Assembly: GCF_017873555.1 (NCBI RefSeq) | Contig: NZ_JAGGKE010000006.1 | Coordinates: forward strand, 1-64,000 | DNA length: 64,000 nucleotides | Direction: 5' to 3' | From: Halorubrum trapanicum | GTDB lineage: Archaea > Halobacteriota > Halobacteria > Halobacteriales > Haloferacaceae | Shown here: positions 43,877 through 52,825 of the stretch, in pieces | How positions within the stretch are numbered: the first letter of the stretch is position 1 | Layout of the letters: each line of letters starts with the position of its first letter | Program-made: the position numbers and the translations under genes | Notes under the pieces: generated by a model | Told to the model about the DNA's origin: nothing | The model's input: only the letters and a program-made list of their open reading frames with translations | Databases searched by the model: none

Positions 43877-45670
43877 ATGAGCCGGAACGACGAGGTCGCG
43901 ACGCGGCTGGAGGAGTTCGCCGACCTCCTCGAAGCCACGGGCGTCGAGTACAAGCCGACCGCCTACCGACGGGCGGCCGAGAACGTCCGCGAGCACCCCG
44001 CGCCGATCGAGGAGCTCGCGGCCGAGGGCGAGGACGCGGTCGCCGAGATCGACCGCGTCGGCGACGCCATCGCCGCGAAGATAGTCGAGTACGTCGAGAC
44101 CGGCGAGATCGAGGAGCTGACCGACCTCCGCGAGGAGCTACCGGTCGACATGGCGGGGCTGACCGCGGTCGAGGGGGTCGGCCCGAAGACGGTCGGTTCG
44201 CTGTACGACGCGCTCGGCGTCACCGACCTCGACGAGCTGGAGGCCGCCGCGAAGGCGGGGGAGATCCAAGAGGTCTCCGGCTTCGGCGCGGTGACGGAAC
44301 AGAACATCCTCGACAACGTTCCCTTCGCGCGGGAGTCCCGCGAGCGGACCCGCCTCGGCGACGCCCGCCCGGTCGCGGACGACGCGCTCGCGTCCCTCGC
44401 GGACCTCGATTCGGTCCGGTCGGCCGAGGTGTGCGGGTCGATCCGCCGGTGGAAACCGACGATCGGCGACGTCGACCTGCTCGTCGCCAGCGAGGAGCGC
44501 GACCCGATCGTCGAGGCGTTCACCGATTGGGACGCCGCGGACGCGACGATCGAGGCGGGCACCGGGAAGGCGAGCGTGCGCGCGGACGGCACCCGCGTCG
44601 ACCTCCGGATCGTCGACCCCGACGAGTTCGGCGCCGCGCTCCAGTACTTCACCGGGTCGCGCGCGCACAACGTCGCGGTCCGCAACCGGGCGATCGACCG
44701 CGACCTCAAGCTGAACGAGTACGGGCTGTTCGACGTGAGCGACGTGGAGGGCGAAGCCGCCGCCGGAGATGGTGACGAGGCCGACGTCGAGGCCGCGGAA
44801 CCCGACGCCACCCGCGTCGGCGACCGGGTCGCCGGCGAGGACGAGGACGGGGTCTACCGCGCGCTCGACTTGGACCCCATCCCGCCCGAACTGCGCGAGG
44901 ACCGCGGCGAGGTCGAGGCGGCCGCCGAGGGGCGGCTCCCGTTCCTCGTCGAGCCGGGCGACCTCCGGGGGGATCTCCACACGCACACCGACTGGTCCGA
45001 CGGCGCCTTCTCGATCGCGGAGATGGCCACGGCGGCCGACGAGCGCGGGTACGACTACCACGTCGTCACCGACCACGCGACCGGGCCGGGGATGGTCGGC
45101 GGGGTCGGTCTCGACGAGTCCGACATCGAGGAGCAGGCCGCGGCGATCGCGGAGGCGGCCGAGGAGGTGGACATCCCGATCTTCCACGGGATCGAGGCGA
45201 ACATCGACGCCGACGGCGGCCTCTCGACCGACGACGAGACGCTCGCCGCCCTCGACCTGGTCGTCGCGTCGCCCCACGCCGCGCTCGGGCAGGACCGGGA
45301 GGAGGCCACCGAGCGTCTGATCCGGGCGGTCGAACACCCGCACGTCGATGTCCTCGGCCACCCGACCGGCCGCCTCATCAACGAGCGCCCGGGACTCGAC
45401 CCGGACATCGAAGCGATCGCGGCGGCCGCGTCGTCGTCCGGCACCGCCATCGAGGTGAACGCCAATCCCGCCCGGCTCGACGCCGACGGCGAGTTCGTCC
45501 GGGCCGCGGTCGAGGCGGGCGCGCCGATCGCCGTCAACACCGACGCGCACGCGCCCCGCGAACTCGACAACGCCCGGTACGGGGTTCACACCGCGCGGCG
45601 GGGCTGGGCCGAGACGTCGAACGTGCTCAACGCGCGCTCGCTCAACGGGCTTCGGTCGTTCGTCCTGTGA
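43877..45670 (+). CDS. polX: DNA polymerase X with PHP domain (PolX)
   Basis: This encodes 597 residues. The order is a helix-hairpin-helix-rich 8-kDa domain (1-115, LTAVEGVGPKTVGSLYDALG), the polymerase X catalytic core with CGSIRRWKPTIGDVDLLV (about 187-204, the two metal-binding Asp in GDVDLL), an FTGSRAHNVAVRNRA thumb motif (about 258), and a C-terminal PHP phosphoesterase domain (about 360-597: LHTHTDWSDG, VTDHATGPG, GIEANIDADG, NTDAHAPRELDN) with all usual His/Asp ligands. It is a gap-filling repair polymerase with probable 3'-5' exonuclease activity. An acidic linker (about 295-350) joins the halves. Confidence 0.93.
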   Translation: MSRNDEVATRLEEFADLLEATGVEYKPTAYRRAAENVREHPAPIEELAAEGEDAVAEIDRVGDAIAAKIVEYVETGEIEELTDLREELPVDMAGLTAVEGVGPKTVGSLYDALGVTDLDELEAAAKAGEIQEVSGFGAVTEQNILDNVPFARESRERTRLGDARPVADDALASLADLDSVRSAEVCGSIRRWKPTIGDVDLLVASEERDPIVEAFTDWDAADATIEAGTGKASVRADGTRVDLRIVDPDEFGAALQYFTGSRAHNVAVRNRAIDRDLKLNEYGLFDVSDVEGEAAAGDGDEADVEAAEPDATRVGDRVAGEDEDGVYRALDLDPIPPELREDRGEVEAAAEGRLPFLVEPGDLRGDLHTHTDWSDGAFSIAEMATAADERGYDYHVVTDHATGPGMVGGVGLDESDIEEQAAAIAEAAEEVDIPIFHGIEANIDADGGLSTDDETLAALDLVVASPHAALGQDREEATERLIRAVEHPHVDVLGHPTGRLINERPGLDPDIEAIAAAASSSGTAIEVNANPARLDADGEFVRAAVEAGAPIAVNTDAHAPRELDNARYGVHTARRGWAETSNVLNARSLNGLRSFVL

Positions 45671-45741
45671 CGGCGGACCGACCTCGGACGCCGCCCGCCC
45701 GAGCGTAACCGGTTTGCCCGCCCGCCGTCTACTTCCCGTCA

Positions 45742-46386
45742 ATGGAACGCGAACGGGCCGTCGATCGCTTGGAGTCGCTCGTCGACCGCGTCGCGGGCGA
45801 GCCGATGCCGGTGCCCGTCCGCGAGGTGTGGGCGTTCGGCGACGTCGCGCTCGGGCTGGACCCGGTCGACCGGCTCGACGTCTACCTCACGAAGGACGTG
45901 ATCATGGGCGGCGACAGCGAGGCGGCCGCCGCGTTCGAGTCCGAGTACGGCGTGAAAGGCGTGGGGACCACGGTCGACGCCGCGTGGGCCGAGGCTAATC
46001 CGGACCGCGTGCGGACGAGCGACAACGGGTACGCGGCCCCCGAGAAGTGTCTCGCGGCCGAGCTGGTCGATGATGACGAGCCGATCCACCTCGAGGTGTG
46101 TAACGCGGGCTTCGAGGACAACGTCCGCCAGCGCCTGAAGGGGGCGCTCGCCCGCGACGCCTACGAGGAGGTGCTCGACCCCCGCGGGGTCTGTCTGTGG
46201 GTCGACGGCGAGCGCGACGAGGAGGCGTTCGACCGCCTCCGCGAGGCCTCCCTCGCGATGCCGACGCTGCCCGCCGCGCTCGGGATGCTCGGCGCCGACG
46301 AGGACGCCGCGAACGAGGCCGCCGACGTGCTCACACAGCGGCGCGCCGAGCAGGAGGGGGCGTCGGTGCGCGGCGACATGATCTGA
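45742..46386 (+). CDS. Conserved haloarchaeal protein, probably DUF7095 family
   Basis: This encodes 214 residues, soluble and acidic. Conserved-looking phrases are REVWAFGDVALGLDPVDRLD (27-46), VYLTKDVIMGG, ECLAAELVDD-like text (EKCLAAELVDDDEPIHLEVC) and GFEDNVRQRLKGAL. The layout matches a haloarchaeal DUF7095-type family of unknown function. The FGDVAL...LDVYLTKD arrangement faintly recalls a nucleotidyltransferase-like fold, but a full catalytic triad is not seen. Seventy-one bases separate it from polX on the same strand, so co-transcription is possible. It ends beside repeat copy D. Confidence 0.62.
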   Translation: MERERAVDRLESLVDRVAGEPMPVPVREVWAFGDVALGLDPVDRLDVYLTKDVIMGGDSEAAAAFESEYGVKGVGTTVDAAWAEANPDRVRTSDNGYAAPEKCLAAELVDDDEPIHLEVCNAGFEDNVRQRLKGALARDAYEEVLDPRGVCLWVDGERDEEAFDRLREASLAMPTLPAALGMLGADEDAANEAADVLTQRRAEQEGASVRGDMI

Positions 46387-46409
46387 GTCCGGACGCGCTT
46401 CCGCCGCTA

Positions 46410-46825
46410 TTTATAAGTAGAACCCGATGCGGTGGCGCGTGCCTTCGAGCGCCCTCCGGGTGCGAGAAGCACGCGCGAGGGACGCGGTGAGCGACGTGGG
46501 CGACCGGAGGGAGCCCCGAGCGAACCGCGAGGCTGGGGAGGCGTGAGGTGCGGGGCGGTGCTGTGCGGGGCGGGACTCAAAGGGGCAGTCGCGAGGGCGA
46601 AGGCGGCCGAAGTAAGCACCGCAGGAACGAGCGTAGCGAGTGACGAGGAGCGCAGCGAGGCCCCCGAGCCCTCGCGACTGGGGCTTTGGCGGTGTCCGCC
46701 GCCGATCCACCGTCAACTGTTTATAAGCAAGCGGCTGGGGCCTTGGCGGTATTGGCCACCGATCCGTTATCGTCCATTTATAAACTGTCTTGGACGCTGC
46801 CGACGCTACCGCTCGCTATTTATAA
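46410..46825 (+). repeat. Structured dispersed repeat, copy D, with tandem 3' units
   Basis: It begins TTTATAA (46410-46416) and GCGGTGGCGCGTGCC. Hairpin 1 (GCGCGTGC / GCACGCGC), the core GCGAGGCTGGGGAGGCGTG and GGGACTCAAAGGGGCAGTC follow. Hairpin 2 has the arms CAGTCGCGAGGG and CCCTCGCGACTG. Then come GGGGCTTTGGCGGTGT and three TTTATAA boxes at 46720-46726, 46777-46783 and 46819-46825. Between the first two the GGCTGGGG-CTTGGCGGT motif is repeated, giving a 57-bp unit. It occupies the gap between two convergent genes. Short ORFs through it are fortuitous. Confidence 0.87.
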
Positions 46826-46861
46826 CCAACCACGCCGACGCACCGATTCGAATTCACTATC

Positions 46862-47704
46862 TCACTCCACTCGGCCCACGGTCACGTCGAACGGGACGTA
46901 CTCGACGCGCTCGTACTCCTCGGCGCCCATCGCGTCGACGACCTTCCGTCCCATCTCGCGCCAGCGCCCGCGGAGGTCGTCGTAGGCGCCCTCGGAGGTC
47001 GCGGCCACCAGTTCGTCGCGGTGGTCGGCCAGCCCCGCGCCGGAGGCCTTCCGCGCCGCCGAGCGCAGCGCGGCCTCGGCGTACGGCGGCTCGGTCCGCT
47101 TCTCGTGGACGTAGCGCCGCGTCCGCACGTCGACCAGCCCCGCCGCGTCGAACGCCTCGCGCACGCGGTCGCCGAGCGCCACGTCGGTGTCCACCCCGTC
47201 GACGTACGCCTCGCGCGCCTCGCGCTCCAAGCGCTCCTCGGCGCCGACGGTCGAGGCGACTCGCACGTCCGCGTTGTCCGGCTCGACCGCGGCGACGAGG
47301 TCCGAGGAGACCCGGGCGAGTTCACGGACCGCCGCGGGTGGATCGGGGAGGTTGATCAGCAGGGCCTGACAGACGGCGAGGTCGACCGCGCTCCCGCCGA
47401 CCGGGAGCCGGGTCGCGTCGCCCGCGAGGTAGCCGATCCGGCCGTCGGATTCCGATTTCCGTTCCGCTTCGCGGGCGACCGAGAGGAGTTCCGGGTCGGC
47501 GTCGACGCCGATCACTGTCGCTGAGCGCTCGCGGTCCGCTGTCTCCGCTTCGGCGGCCAACACTCTGGTCAGCTCTCCGGTGCCGCAGCCGACGTCGAGG
47601 ACGCGCTCGCGGCTCGACAGCTCGAGGTCCGCGAGCGCGTCGCGGCCGTCGTCCCACATCCCGCGGCGGGTGTGTTCGAGGTACTCGGCGGAGAAGCGTC
47701 GCAC
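46862..47704 (-). CDS. Class I SAM-dependent methyltransferase
   Basis: This encodes 280 residues. Motif I VLDVGCGTGELTRVLA (about 36-51) binds S-adenosylmethionine. IGVDADPELLSVARE (about 64) is motif II, and AVCQALLINLPDP (about 107) is the post-motif region. The protein fits the UbiE/Methyltransf_25 group of small-molecule methyltransferases. The C-terminal 130 residues are helical and acidic, with no clear substrate signature. Transcribed toward repeat copy D. Substrate unknown. Confidence 0.82.
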   Translation of the reverse strand: MRRFSAEYLEHTRRGMWDDGRDALADLELSSRERVLDVGCGTGELTRVLAAEAETADRERSATVIGVDADPELLSVAREAERKSESDGRIGYLAGDATRLPVGGSAVDLAVCQALLINLPDPPAAVRELARVSSDLVAAVEPDNADVRVASTVGAEERLEREAREAYVDGVDTDVALGDRVREAFDAAGLVDVRTRRYVHEKRTEPPYAEAALRSAARKASGAGLADHRDELVAATSEGAYDDLRGRWREMGRKVVDAMGAEEYERVEYVPFDVTVGRVE

Positions 47705-47775
47705 GCCCTCGCTTCGGCGCGGGCGGAAATAAACGTCCGGAGATCGGTCGTCGCGCTCGCGCCGGGTCGCGTTCC

Positions 47776-48282
47776 TCAGTCGCCGTCGTCGATATCCTCG
47801 TCAGCCTCGTCGCCGTCGTCGATGTCCCCGTCCTCATCGCCGGACCCGAACCCGACGAGATCGGCGCCGAGGACGGCGGTCACGCCGGCGCAGTAGCCGA
47901 CGAACGCGCTGCTCACGCCGATCGCGGCGAAGCTCACCGTCACGTCGCCGATCGCCGGACTCCCCCCGTTGACGCCGGGGACGCCGACGACCGTCCCGAG
48001 GAGGACGAACCCGCCGAGGACGACCGCCGGCACGACGCCGACGGCCAGACACGCCGGTCCCCCGCAGCGCGCGTACGCCCCGGCGGCCGCCAACGGCCCG
48101 GGCGCGTAAAACACCAACAGCGGCAGGAGCCGGTCGGTCAGGGCGCTCGCCGTCGTCACGTCCGCCGACTCGGCGGCGAAGGCGGCGACGAGCGCGAGCG
48201 TCACGACCCCGGCGAACCCGACCACCAGCCCGACCGCCCGGTCGCGGCGGCGTCCGAACAGTAACGCCTTCGTGGTGGGCAT
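47776..48282 (-). CDS. Small integral membrane protein with acidic tail
   Basis: This encodes 168 residues. A short basic start (MPTTKALLFGRRRDR) precedes four to five hydrophobic helices (about 17-35, 48-65, 72-97, 113-142). A C-terminal tail consists almost only of Asp/Glu/Gly (GDEDGDIDDGDEADED). No transporter or enzyme motif is present, and I recognise no family with confidence. It lies between the methyltransferase and endonuclease IV genes on the same strand but is separated from each by 70-90 bases. A TTACTTAAAT-like box near 48303-48312 could be its promoter. Confidence 0.6.
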   Translation of the reverse strand: MPTTKALLFGRRRDRAVGLVVGFAGVVTLALVAAFAAESADVTTASALTDRLLPLLVFYAPGPLAAAGAYARCGGPACLAVGVVPAVVLGGFVLLGTVVGVPGVNGGSPAIGDVTVSFAAIGVSSAFVGYCAGVTAVLGADLVGFGSGDEDGDIDDGDEADEDIDDGD

Positions 48283-48374
48283 ATCCGTGGATCGATCACG
48301 GGGTTACTTAAATCCGCGTCGGACGGGTGGCGTCCTCGGGGAGAACAGAGACGGCGCCGCGGAGACGAGGGCGC

Positions 48375-49211
48375 TCAGTCGCGGCGGAGTTCGCGAACCC
48401 GATCGATGTTCCACGCGAAGCTCTTCCCGTCCTCGGTCGGCGTCTCCAGGGCGAGCGGCACGTCGGTCAGGTCGGGGTGGTTGAGGAACCGCTCCATCCC
48501 CGCCTCGCCGATGTGCCCCTCGCCGATGTGGGCGTGTTCGTCCTTGTTGGTGCCGCACTCGTGTTTCGAGTCGTTGAGGTGGACGTACTTCAGGTGCTCT
48601 AAGCCGACCACGTCGTCGAACTCCGCGATCGTCCGATCGACCGCTTCGGGCGTCGAGAGGTCGTAGCCCGCCGCGAACGCGTGGGCGGTGTCGACGCAGA
48701 CGTCGATGTCGGTCTCCGTGCGGTCGATGACTCCCGCGAGGTGTTCGAACTCGCCGCCGAGCTTCGTCCCCGCGCCCGCGTCGCTCTCGATCAGGATCGT
48801 CACGCCGTCGGGCACGTCGAGGTCGTCGATCACGGAGGCGGCGTTGTCGAGGCCGCCCTCGACGCCGGCGCCCGTGTGCGCGCCGAGATGGACGTTCACG
48901 TACGGGATTCCGAGCTTGTCGGCCGCGTCGACCTCCGTTTGCATCGAGTCGAGCGACTTCTCGCGCAGTCCGTCCTTCGGCGTACAGAGGTTCACGAGGT
49001 AGGAGGTGTGGATCACCCACGGTCCCTCCAGGTCGCGTGCGGTCCCCTCGCGGAACCGCTCGGCCTCGTCGTCGTCGATGTTCGGGTCCTGCCACACCTG
49101 CGGCGAGTGGGTGAAGATCTGTCCGCAGTTGCCGCCGACCTCGACCTGATTTCCCACGGCGTTGTCCACGCCGCCGGCGATGGAGACGTGCGCGCCGACC
49201 TTGAGACTCAT
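48375..49211 (-). CDS. nfo: Deoxyribonuclease IV (endonuclease IV family AP endonuclease)
   Basis: This encodes 278 residues from ATG 49211, chosen because [19 protein letters not shown] is the canonical family start; an upstream ATG at 49220 adds three residues. The TIM-barrel zinc ligands are recognisable in order: [57 protein letters not shown] and LALETP. The enzyme cleaves DNA 5' to abasic sites and damaged 3' ends in base excision repair. Length and motifs are normal. It is a solitary gene on the minus strand. Confidence 0.93.
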   Translation of the reverse strand: MSLKVGAHVSIAGGVDNAVGNQVEVGGNCGQIFTHSPQVWQDPNIDDDEAERFREGTARDLEGPWVIHTSYLVNLCTPKDGLREKSLDSMQTEVDAADKLGIPYVNVHLGAHTGAGVEGGLDNAASVIDDLDVPDGVTILIESDAGAGTKLGGEFEHLAGVIDRTETDIDVCVDTAHAFAAGYDLSTPEAVDRTIAEFDDVVGLEHLKYVHLNDSKHECGTNKDEHAHIGEGHIGEAGMERFLNHPDLTDVPLALETPTEDGKSFAWNIDRVRELRRD

Positions 49212-49286
49212 ACCGGACACTGGGGGGCGGCCGAAAAAGCCCCTTCGGAACCGGGCGAACTCCCGCTCGCGCTTCCCGAAGTCCCC

Positions 49287-50159
49287 CTACGCCCCGTCGC
49301 GCCCCGGCCGCGTCCGGATCCATTCCTCGTCCCGGTACTTCTCCTCGACGAGCTCCGCGGCGCGCTCAAGCTCCGCGTCCGTCCACGACCCGTCCGCCTC
49401 GACGGTCGCTTCGGGAGCCTCGCTCGCCCAGTCGGCAAGCGCCGACTCGACGGCCCCGACCGCCTCCGCGCGGTCGACGTCGACCAACTCGTCCATCCCG
49501 ACGACGCGCTCGCGGAACGCCTCGGGCGTCACCGGCGGGTCGGCGAAGACGCCGAGGTGCCGCGCCGCGTCGACCGCGTACGACAGCGACCCGTGCTGGA
49601 TCACCGCCTCGCGCTTCCGGTACTGCGCGTTGCCGGCGATCTTCCGACGTCGGTCCTCGTCGGGTCCGGCGGCGGATCCGCTCGCGTCGCCCGCCACCAC
49701 GTCGTGCGCCGGGTGAAGCTCGCGGAGATAGCAGGCGGGGCGGTACAGCTCCGGGACCGACTCCTCGACGTAGTCGGCGTCGACCCCGAGACGGTCGAAC
49801 GCGTCGAGGACGGGTTCACAGAGGAGGTGGTAGCAGTCGAGCAGTTCGCCCGGCACCGTCTCCGCGGGGACCGCGATCGAGTAGGCGATGTCGCCGCGCG
49901 CGTCGTGGTAGATCCCGCCGCCGCCGGTTTGGCGACGCGTCACGTCGATCCCCTCGCGCTCGCAGAACGCCCAGTCGACCGTCTCGGGGTCCTGATGGCG
50001 GCCGAGCGTGAGACAGCTCGGCTCCCAGCGGTACGCCCGGAGCGTGGCGGGACCGCCCGCCGCGGCGGTCTCGGCGGCGACCTCGTCGAGCGCCATCTGT
50101 AACGGACCGGGGCGGGCCTCCTCGCGGATCAGCCGCCAGTCGACGGCGGGCGCGGTCAT
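49287..50159 (-). CDS. Lipoate-protein ligase A family protein
   Basis: This encodes 290 residues. Family signatures are LRAYRWEPSCLTLGRHQ (40-56), VTRRQTGGGGIYHD (about 73-86, the substrate-binding glycine loop) and RKIAGNAQYRKREAVIQHGS (about 172-191, with the conserved Lys of the catalytic site). It would attach lipoate or octanoate to E2/H proteins of 2-oxoacid dehydrogenase or glycine cleavage systems. The archaeal two-part enzyme may need a separate C-terminal subunit; here the C-terminal 90 residues could serve that part. Its start lies 15 bases after the kinase stop (50175), so the two may be co-transcribed. Confidence 0.85.
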   Translation of the reverse strand: MTAPAVDWRLIREEARPGPLQMALDEVAAETAAAGGPATLRAYRWEPSCLTLGRHQDPETVDWAFCEREGIDVTRRQTGGGGIYHDARGDIAYSIAVPAETVPGELLDCYHLLCEPVLDAFDRLGVDADYVEESVPELYRPACYLRELHPAHDVVAGDASGSAAGPDEDRRRKIAGNAQYRKREAVIQHGSLSYAVDAARHLGVFADPPVTPEAFRERVVGMDELVDVDRAEAVGAVESALADWASEAPEATVEADGSWTDAELERAAELVEEKYRDEEWIRTRPGRDGA

Positions 50160-50174
50160 ACCGTCACCCTCGGC

Positions 50175-51131
50175 TCATCGGTTTATCCCGCCCTCGCCCT
50201 CGATGACGCTCCGGACCTCCTCGCGGGTCGTCACCGCGAGGTCGCCGTCGGTGGTGCGTTTCAGCGCCGCCGTCGCCGACCCCCACCGGAGGGCTGCCGG
50301 GAGGTCGCCGCCGCGCAGCCGTTCCGCGATGAACCCGGCGACGAACGCGTCGCCGGTGCCGATCGCGTCGAACGTCTCCGCCTCGAAGACCGCCTGCTCG
50401 TACACCGACCCGTCGTGGAGCGCGACCGACCCGTCGAGTCCGCGGGTGACGACCACCGTGTCGAACCCGAACTCCGTGGCCAGCCCGTGCGCGATCTCGA
50501 CGGCGCCGCCCTCGCGGCCGAGCACCTCGCGCGCGTCGCGCCGGGGGACGAACAGCGTGTCGACGTGCTCGAACAGGTCCTCGTACGCCGCCCGCGCCGT
50601 CTCCGGGTCCCAGAGCTTCGACCGGTAGTTCAGGTCGAACGAGCGGGTGGTCCCCGCGTCGCCGGCGGTTCGCAACAGCGAGGTCGTCGTCTCCGCGGCC
50701 GCCTCCGAGAGGGCGGGCGTGATCCCCGTCGTGTGGAACCACTCCGCCTCCTCGACCGCCCCCGCCGGGAGTTCCTCCGGCTCGACCGTCGTGATCGCCG
50801 CGTCGGCGCGGTCGTAGATCACGTTCGTCCCCCGCGGCGAGCCGCCGTGTTCGAGGTAGTAGGTCCCGACCCGGCTCGCGTCCGGGTCGGCCCACGCGAC
50901 GCCCGGTCGAACGCCGTGGCTCCGCAGCTCGTTCACGATCCGGCGCCCGGGCGGCGAGTCGGGGAGCTTCGAGAGCCAGCGGGCGTCGGCGCCGAGCCGC
51001 GCGGCCCCGACGGCGACGTTGCTCTCCGCGCCCCCGGCCTGAACGGTCAGGTCGCGGGTCGTCTCCAGCCGCTCGCCCCGCGGCGGCGACAGCCGGAGCA
51101 TCGTCTCGCCGAACGTGACGAGGTCTGTCAT
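50175..51131 (-). CDS. PfkB-family sugar kinase, probably 2-keto-3-deoxygluconate kinase
   Basis: This encodes 318 residues from ATG 51131 ([20 protein letters not shown]). The PfkB signatures are [15 protein letters not shown] (34-48) and the catalytic loop [18 protein letters not shown] (about 258-275). [11 protein letters not shown] (about 163) is typical of KDG kinases. It would phosphorylate 2-keto-3-deoxy sugar acids in the semi-phosphorylative Entner-Doudoroff pathway. Directly upstream on the same strand is a broken C-terminus of an enolase-superfamily sugar-acid dehydratase (51388-51510), the enzyme that would supply its substrate. Substrate identity (gluconate or galactonate type) is not proven. 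Confidence 0.78.
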   Translation of the reverse strand: MTDLVTFGETMLRLSPPRGERLETTRDLTVQAGGAESNVAVGAARLGADARWLSKLPDSPPGRRIVNELRSHGVRPGVAWADPDASRVGTYYLEHGGSPRGTNVIYDRADAAITTVEPEELPAGAVEEAEWFHTTGITPALSEAAAETTTSLLRTAGDAGTTRSFDLNYRSKLWDPETARAAYEDLFEHVDTLFVPRRDAREVLGREGGAVEIAHGLATEFGFDTVVVTRGLDGSVALHDGSVYEQAVFEAETFDAIGTGDAFVAGFIAERLRGGDLPAALRWGSATAALKRTTDGDLAVTTREEVRSVIEGEGGINR

Positions 51132-51387
51132 CGGGACCACCCCGCGGCGCGCGGGTCGAAGGGATTCATACCGGGTGCTACGCTCGGCCGACTATAAGAG
51201 GGGGTGATCCGGCGCCGAGCCTCACTCGCGGGCGAGCGAGAACGTCACCGTCTCCGGCTACTCCGCGTCCTCGCGCTCCCGGTAATCCGGGAGCACGTCG
51301 TCTTGCATCACCGCGCCCTCGGTCGGCGACTCTGGCCGGCGGGTCATCGGTTTGCCCCACGTCGTCCGGTGTGGCTCGGCATCCGGG
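51132..51387. other. Intergenic DNA upstream of the sugar kinase
   Basis: This holds the kinase promoter: CTTATAGTCGG at about 51190 on the minus strand reads as a TATA-like box. A 29-codon minus-strand ORF lies at 51258-51347 (MTRRPESPTEGAVMQ...), too short to judge. The rest resembles decayed coding DNA. Confidence 0.35.
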
Positions 51388-51510
51388 TCACCACTCCGCG
51401 ACGGAGCCGTCGTCGTGGCGCCAGACGGGGTTGTGCCAGTCGACGTTGCCGCGCTGTTGCGGACGTGCTCCTCGTCGATCTCGATTCCCAGCCCGTCGCC
51501 GTTCAGAGTA
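51388..51510 (-). pseudogene. C-terminal fragment of a sugar-acid dehydratase (enolase superfamily)
   Basis: On the minus strand one frame reads GLGIEIDEEHVRNSAA, and after a one-base shift near 51440 another reads NVDWHNPVWRHDDGSVAEW followed by TGA at 51388. These phrases match the C-termini of mandelate-racemase-type gluconate/galactonate dehydratases of haloarchaea. Everything upstream, including the catalytic barrel, is missing. It is a relic next to a KDG-type kinase, which suggests a once-intact sugar-acid operon. An origin as a recombination fragment is an alternative. Confidence 0.65.
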
Positions 51511-51641
51511 CGGTAGATCCGACCCCGACCGCTCCTCCGAGACCGTCGACTGCAGAGTCAATTTGTTATCGCGATATACACTATATTTGATCCTCCGCCG
51601 AACGCACGTCCCTTTTAGGAATCGCCGGAGTAGGGGCGCGT

Positions 51642-52556
51642 ATGGTGCGAAACGTCGCCGGCGACATGGCGGAACTCGATCCCGAGGACTTCTATCTCCT
51701 CTCGGGCGTCGAGCAGGGGATGCGCTTCTCGGAGTGGGTCCGCCGCGACAAGCTCCCGGACTACGCCGACCTGACTCGCGAGGAGGTCGACTATCGGATC
51801 GACCGCTGCCTCGACCGCGAGCTGATCGAGCGGAAGACGATCCAGTACGAGGGGTACCAGCTCACCTTCGAGGGGTACGACGCCCTGGCGCTCCGGACGT
51901 TCGCGGAGCGCGAGACGATAGACGGCGTGGGGTCGCCGCTCGGACTCGGCAAGGAGGGCGACGTGTACGAGGCGCAGTCGTTCCGCCCGCTCGCCTTGAA
52001 GTACCACCGCGAGGGGTACACCAACTTCCGCGAGGTCAACCGCGACCGCGAGTACACCGCCGACCGCGACCACGTCTCGTGGCTGTACACCGCGCGCAAG
52101 GCCGCCGAACGCGAGTACGAGGCGATGGAGGAGCTGTACCCCGACGTGAGCGTGCCGCGACCGGTGGATCACAACCGCCACGCCATCGTGATGGAGAAGT
52201 TCGCGGGCGTCGAACTGTCGCGCGCGACGCTCGACCCCGAGCAGGCGGTCGGCGTTCTCGATCTGATTCTCCGCGAGCTCGCCATCGCCCACGAGATGGG
52301 CTGGGTCCATGCCGACGCCTCCGAACACAACGTCGCGGTCGCCGAGAGCGGGATCACGATCTTCGACTGGCCGCAGGCGGTGTCGGTCGACCACGAGAAC
52401 GCCGGGGAGTTCCTCGAACGCGACGTCGAGAACCTCATGCGGTACTTCGCCCGGAAATACCCCCACGAGGTGCCCCGAGACGCCGATACCGACGGAATCG
52501 CGGCTGCTATCGCCGACGGCTCGTTCGAGAGCGTTCGGGCGTTCGGTGAGGAGTAA
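51642..52556 (+). CDS. rio2: Rio2-type atypical serine protein kinase
   Basis: This encodes 304 residues. The N-terminal winged helix (1-90, PEDFYLLSGVEQGMRFSEWV) is diagnostic of Rio2. The kinase domain follows with the nucleotide loop GLGKEGDVYEA (about 103-113), LALKYHREG (invariant Lys), the catalytic HADASEHN (about 226-233) and the metal-binding IFDWPQAV (about 243). Rio2 acts late in small-subunit maturation. A TATAATTTGATCC-free spacer precedes it; a TTTAGG tract near 51613 is close to the start. Length is normal. Confidence 0.92.
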   Translation: MVRNVAGDMAELDPEDFYLLSGVEQGMRFSEWVRRDKLPDYADLTREEVDYRIDRCLDRELIERKTIQYEGYQLTFEGYDALALRTFAERETIDGVGSPLGLGKEGDVYEAQSFRPLALKYHREGYTNFREVNRDREYTADRDHVSWLYTARKAAEREYEAMEELYPDVSVPRPVDHNRHAIVMEKFAGVELSRATLDPEQAVGVLDLILRELAIAHEMGWVHADASEHNVAVAESGITIFDWPQAVSVDHENAGEFLERDVENLMRYFARKYPHEVPRDADTDGIAAAIADGSFESVRAFGEE

Positions 52557-52825
52557 ACCGCATAGCGCAATATAAAATACGTTCCCTCCGATCGGGTAGC
52601 AGCGGCGCATTACTACTGACGAGCTACCAGCGAGAACCGAGCGGACGGACGAAGCGGTGTTCGCTGCGGTTTCCGCGACCACCGGACTGGCGGCGTTCCG
52701 CATCTGGGCCGAACGCGGAGGCGGTAGCCCTCCCCCCGACGTCGAAGCCGTCGTCGACGGCACCGACCCGCGGCCGGGCACAGCGGACAGGGCCGAATCG
52801 GAATCGGTCGTCCGCGGTCCGGGGA
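52557..52825. other. Intergenic DNA between convergent genes
   Basis: A GC-rich stretch of 269 bases follows the Rio2 gene. AATATAAAATACG near 52571 is AT-rich and may terminate transcription. Plus- and minus-strand ORFs enter it but show no recognisable product. Nothing else is supported. Confidence 0.35.
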
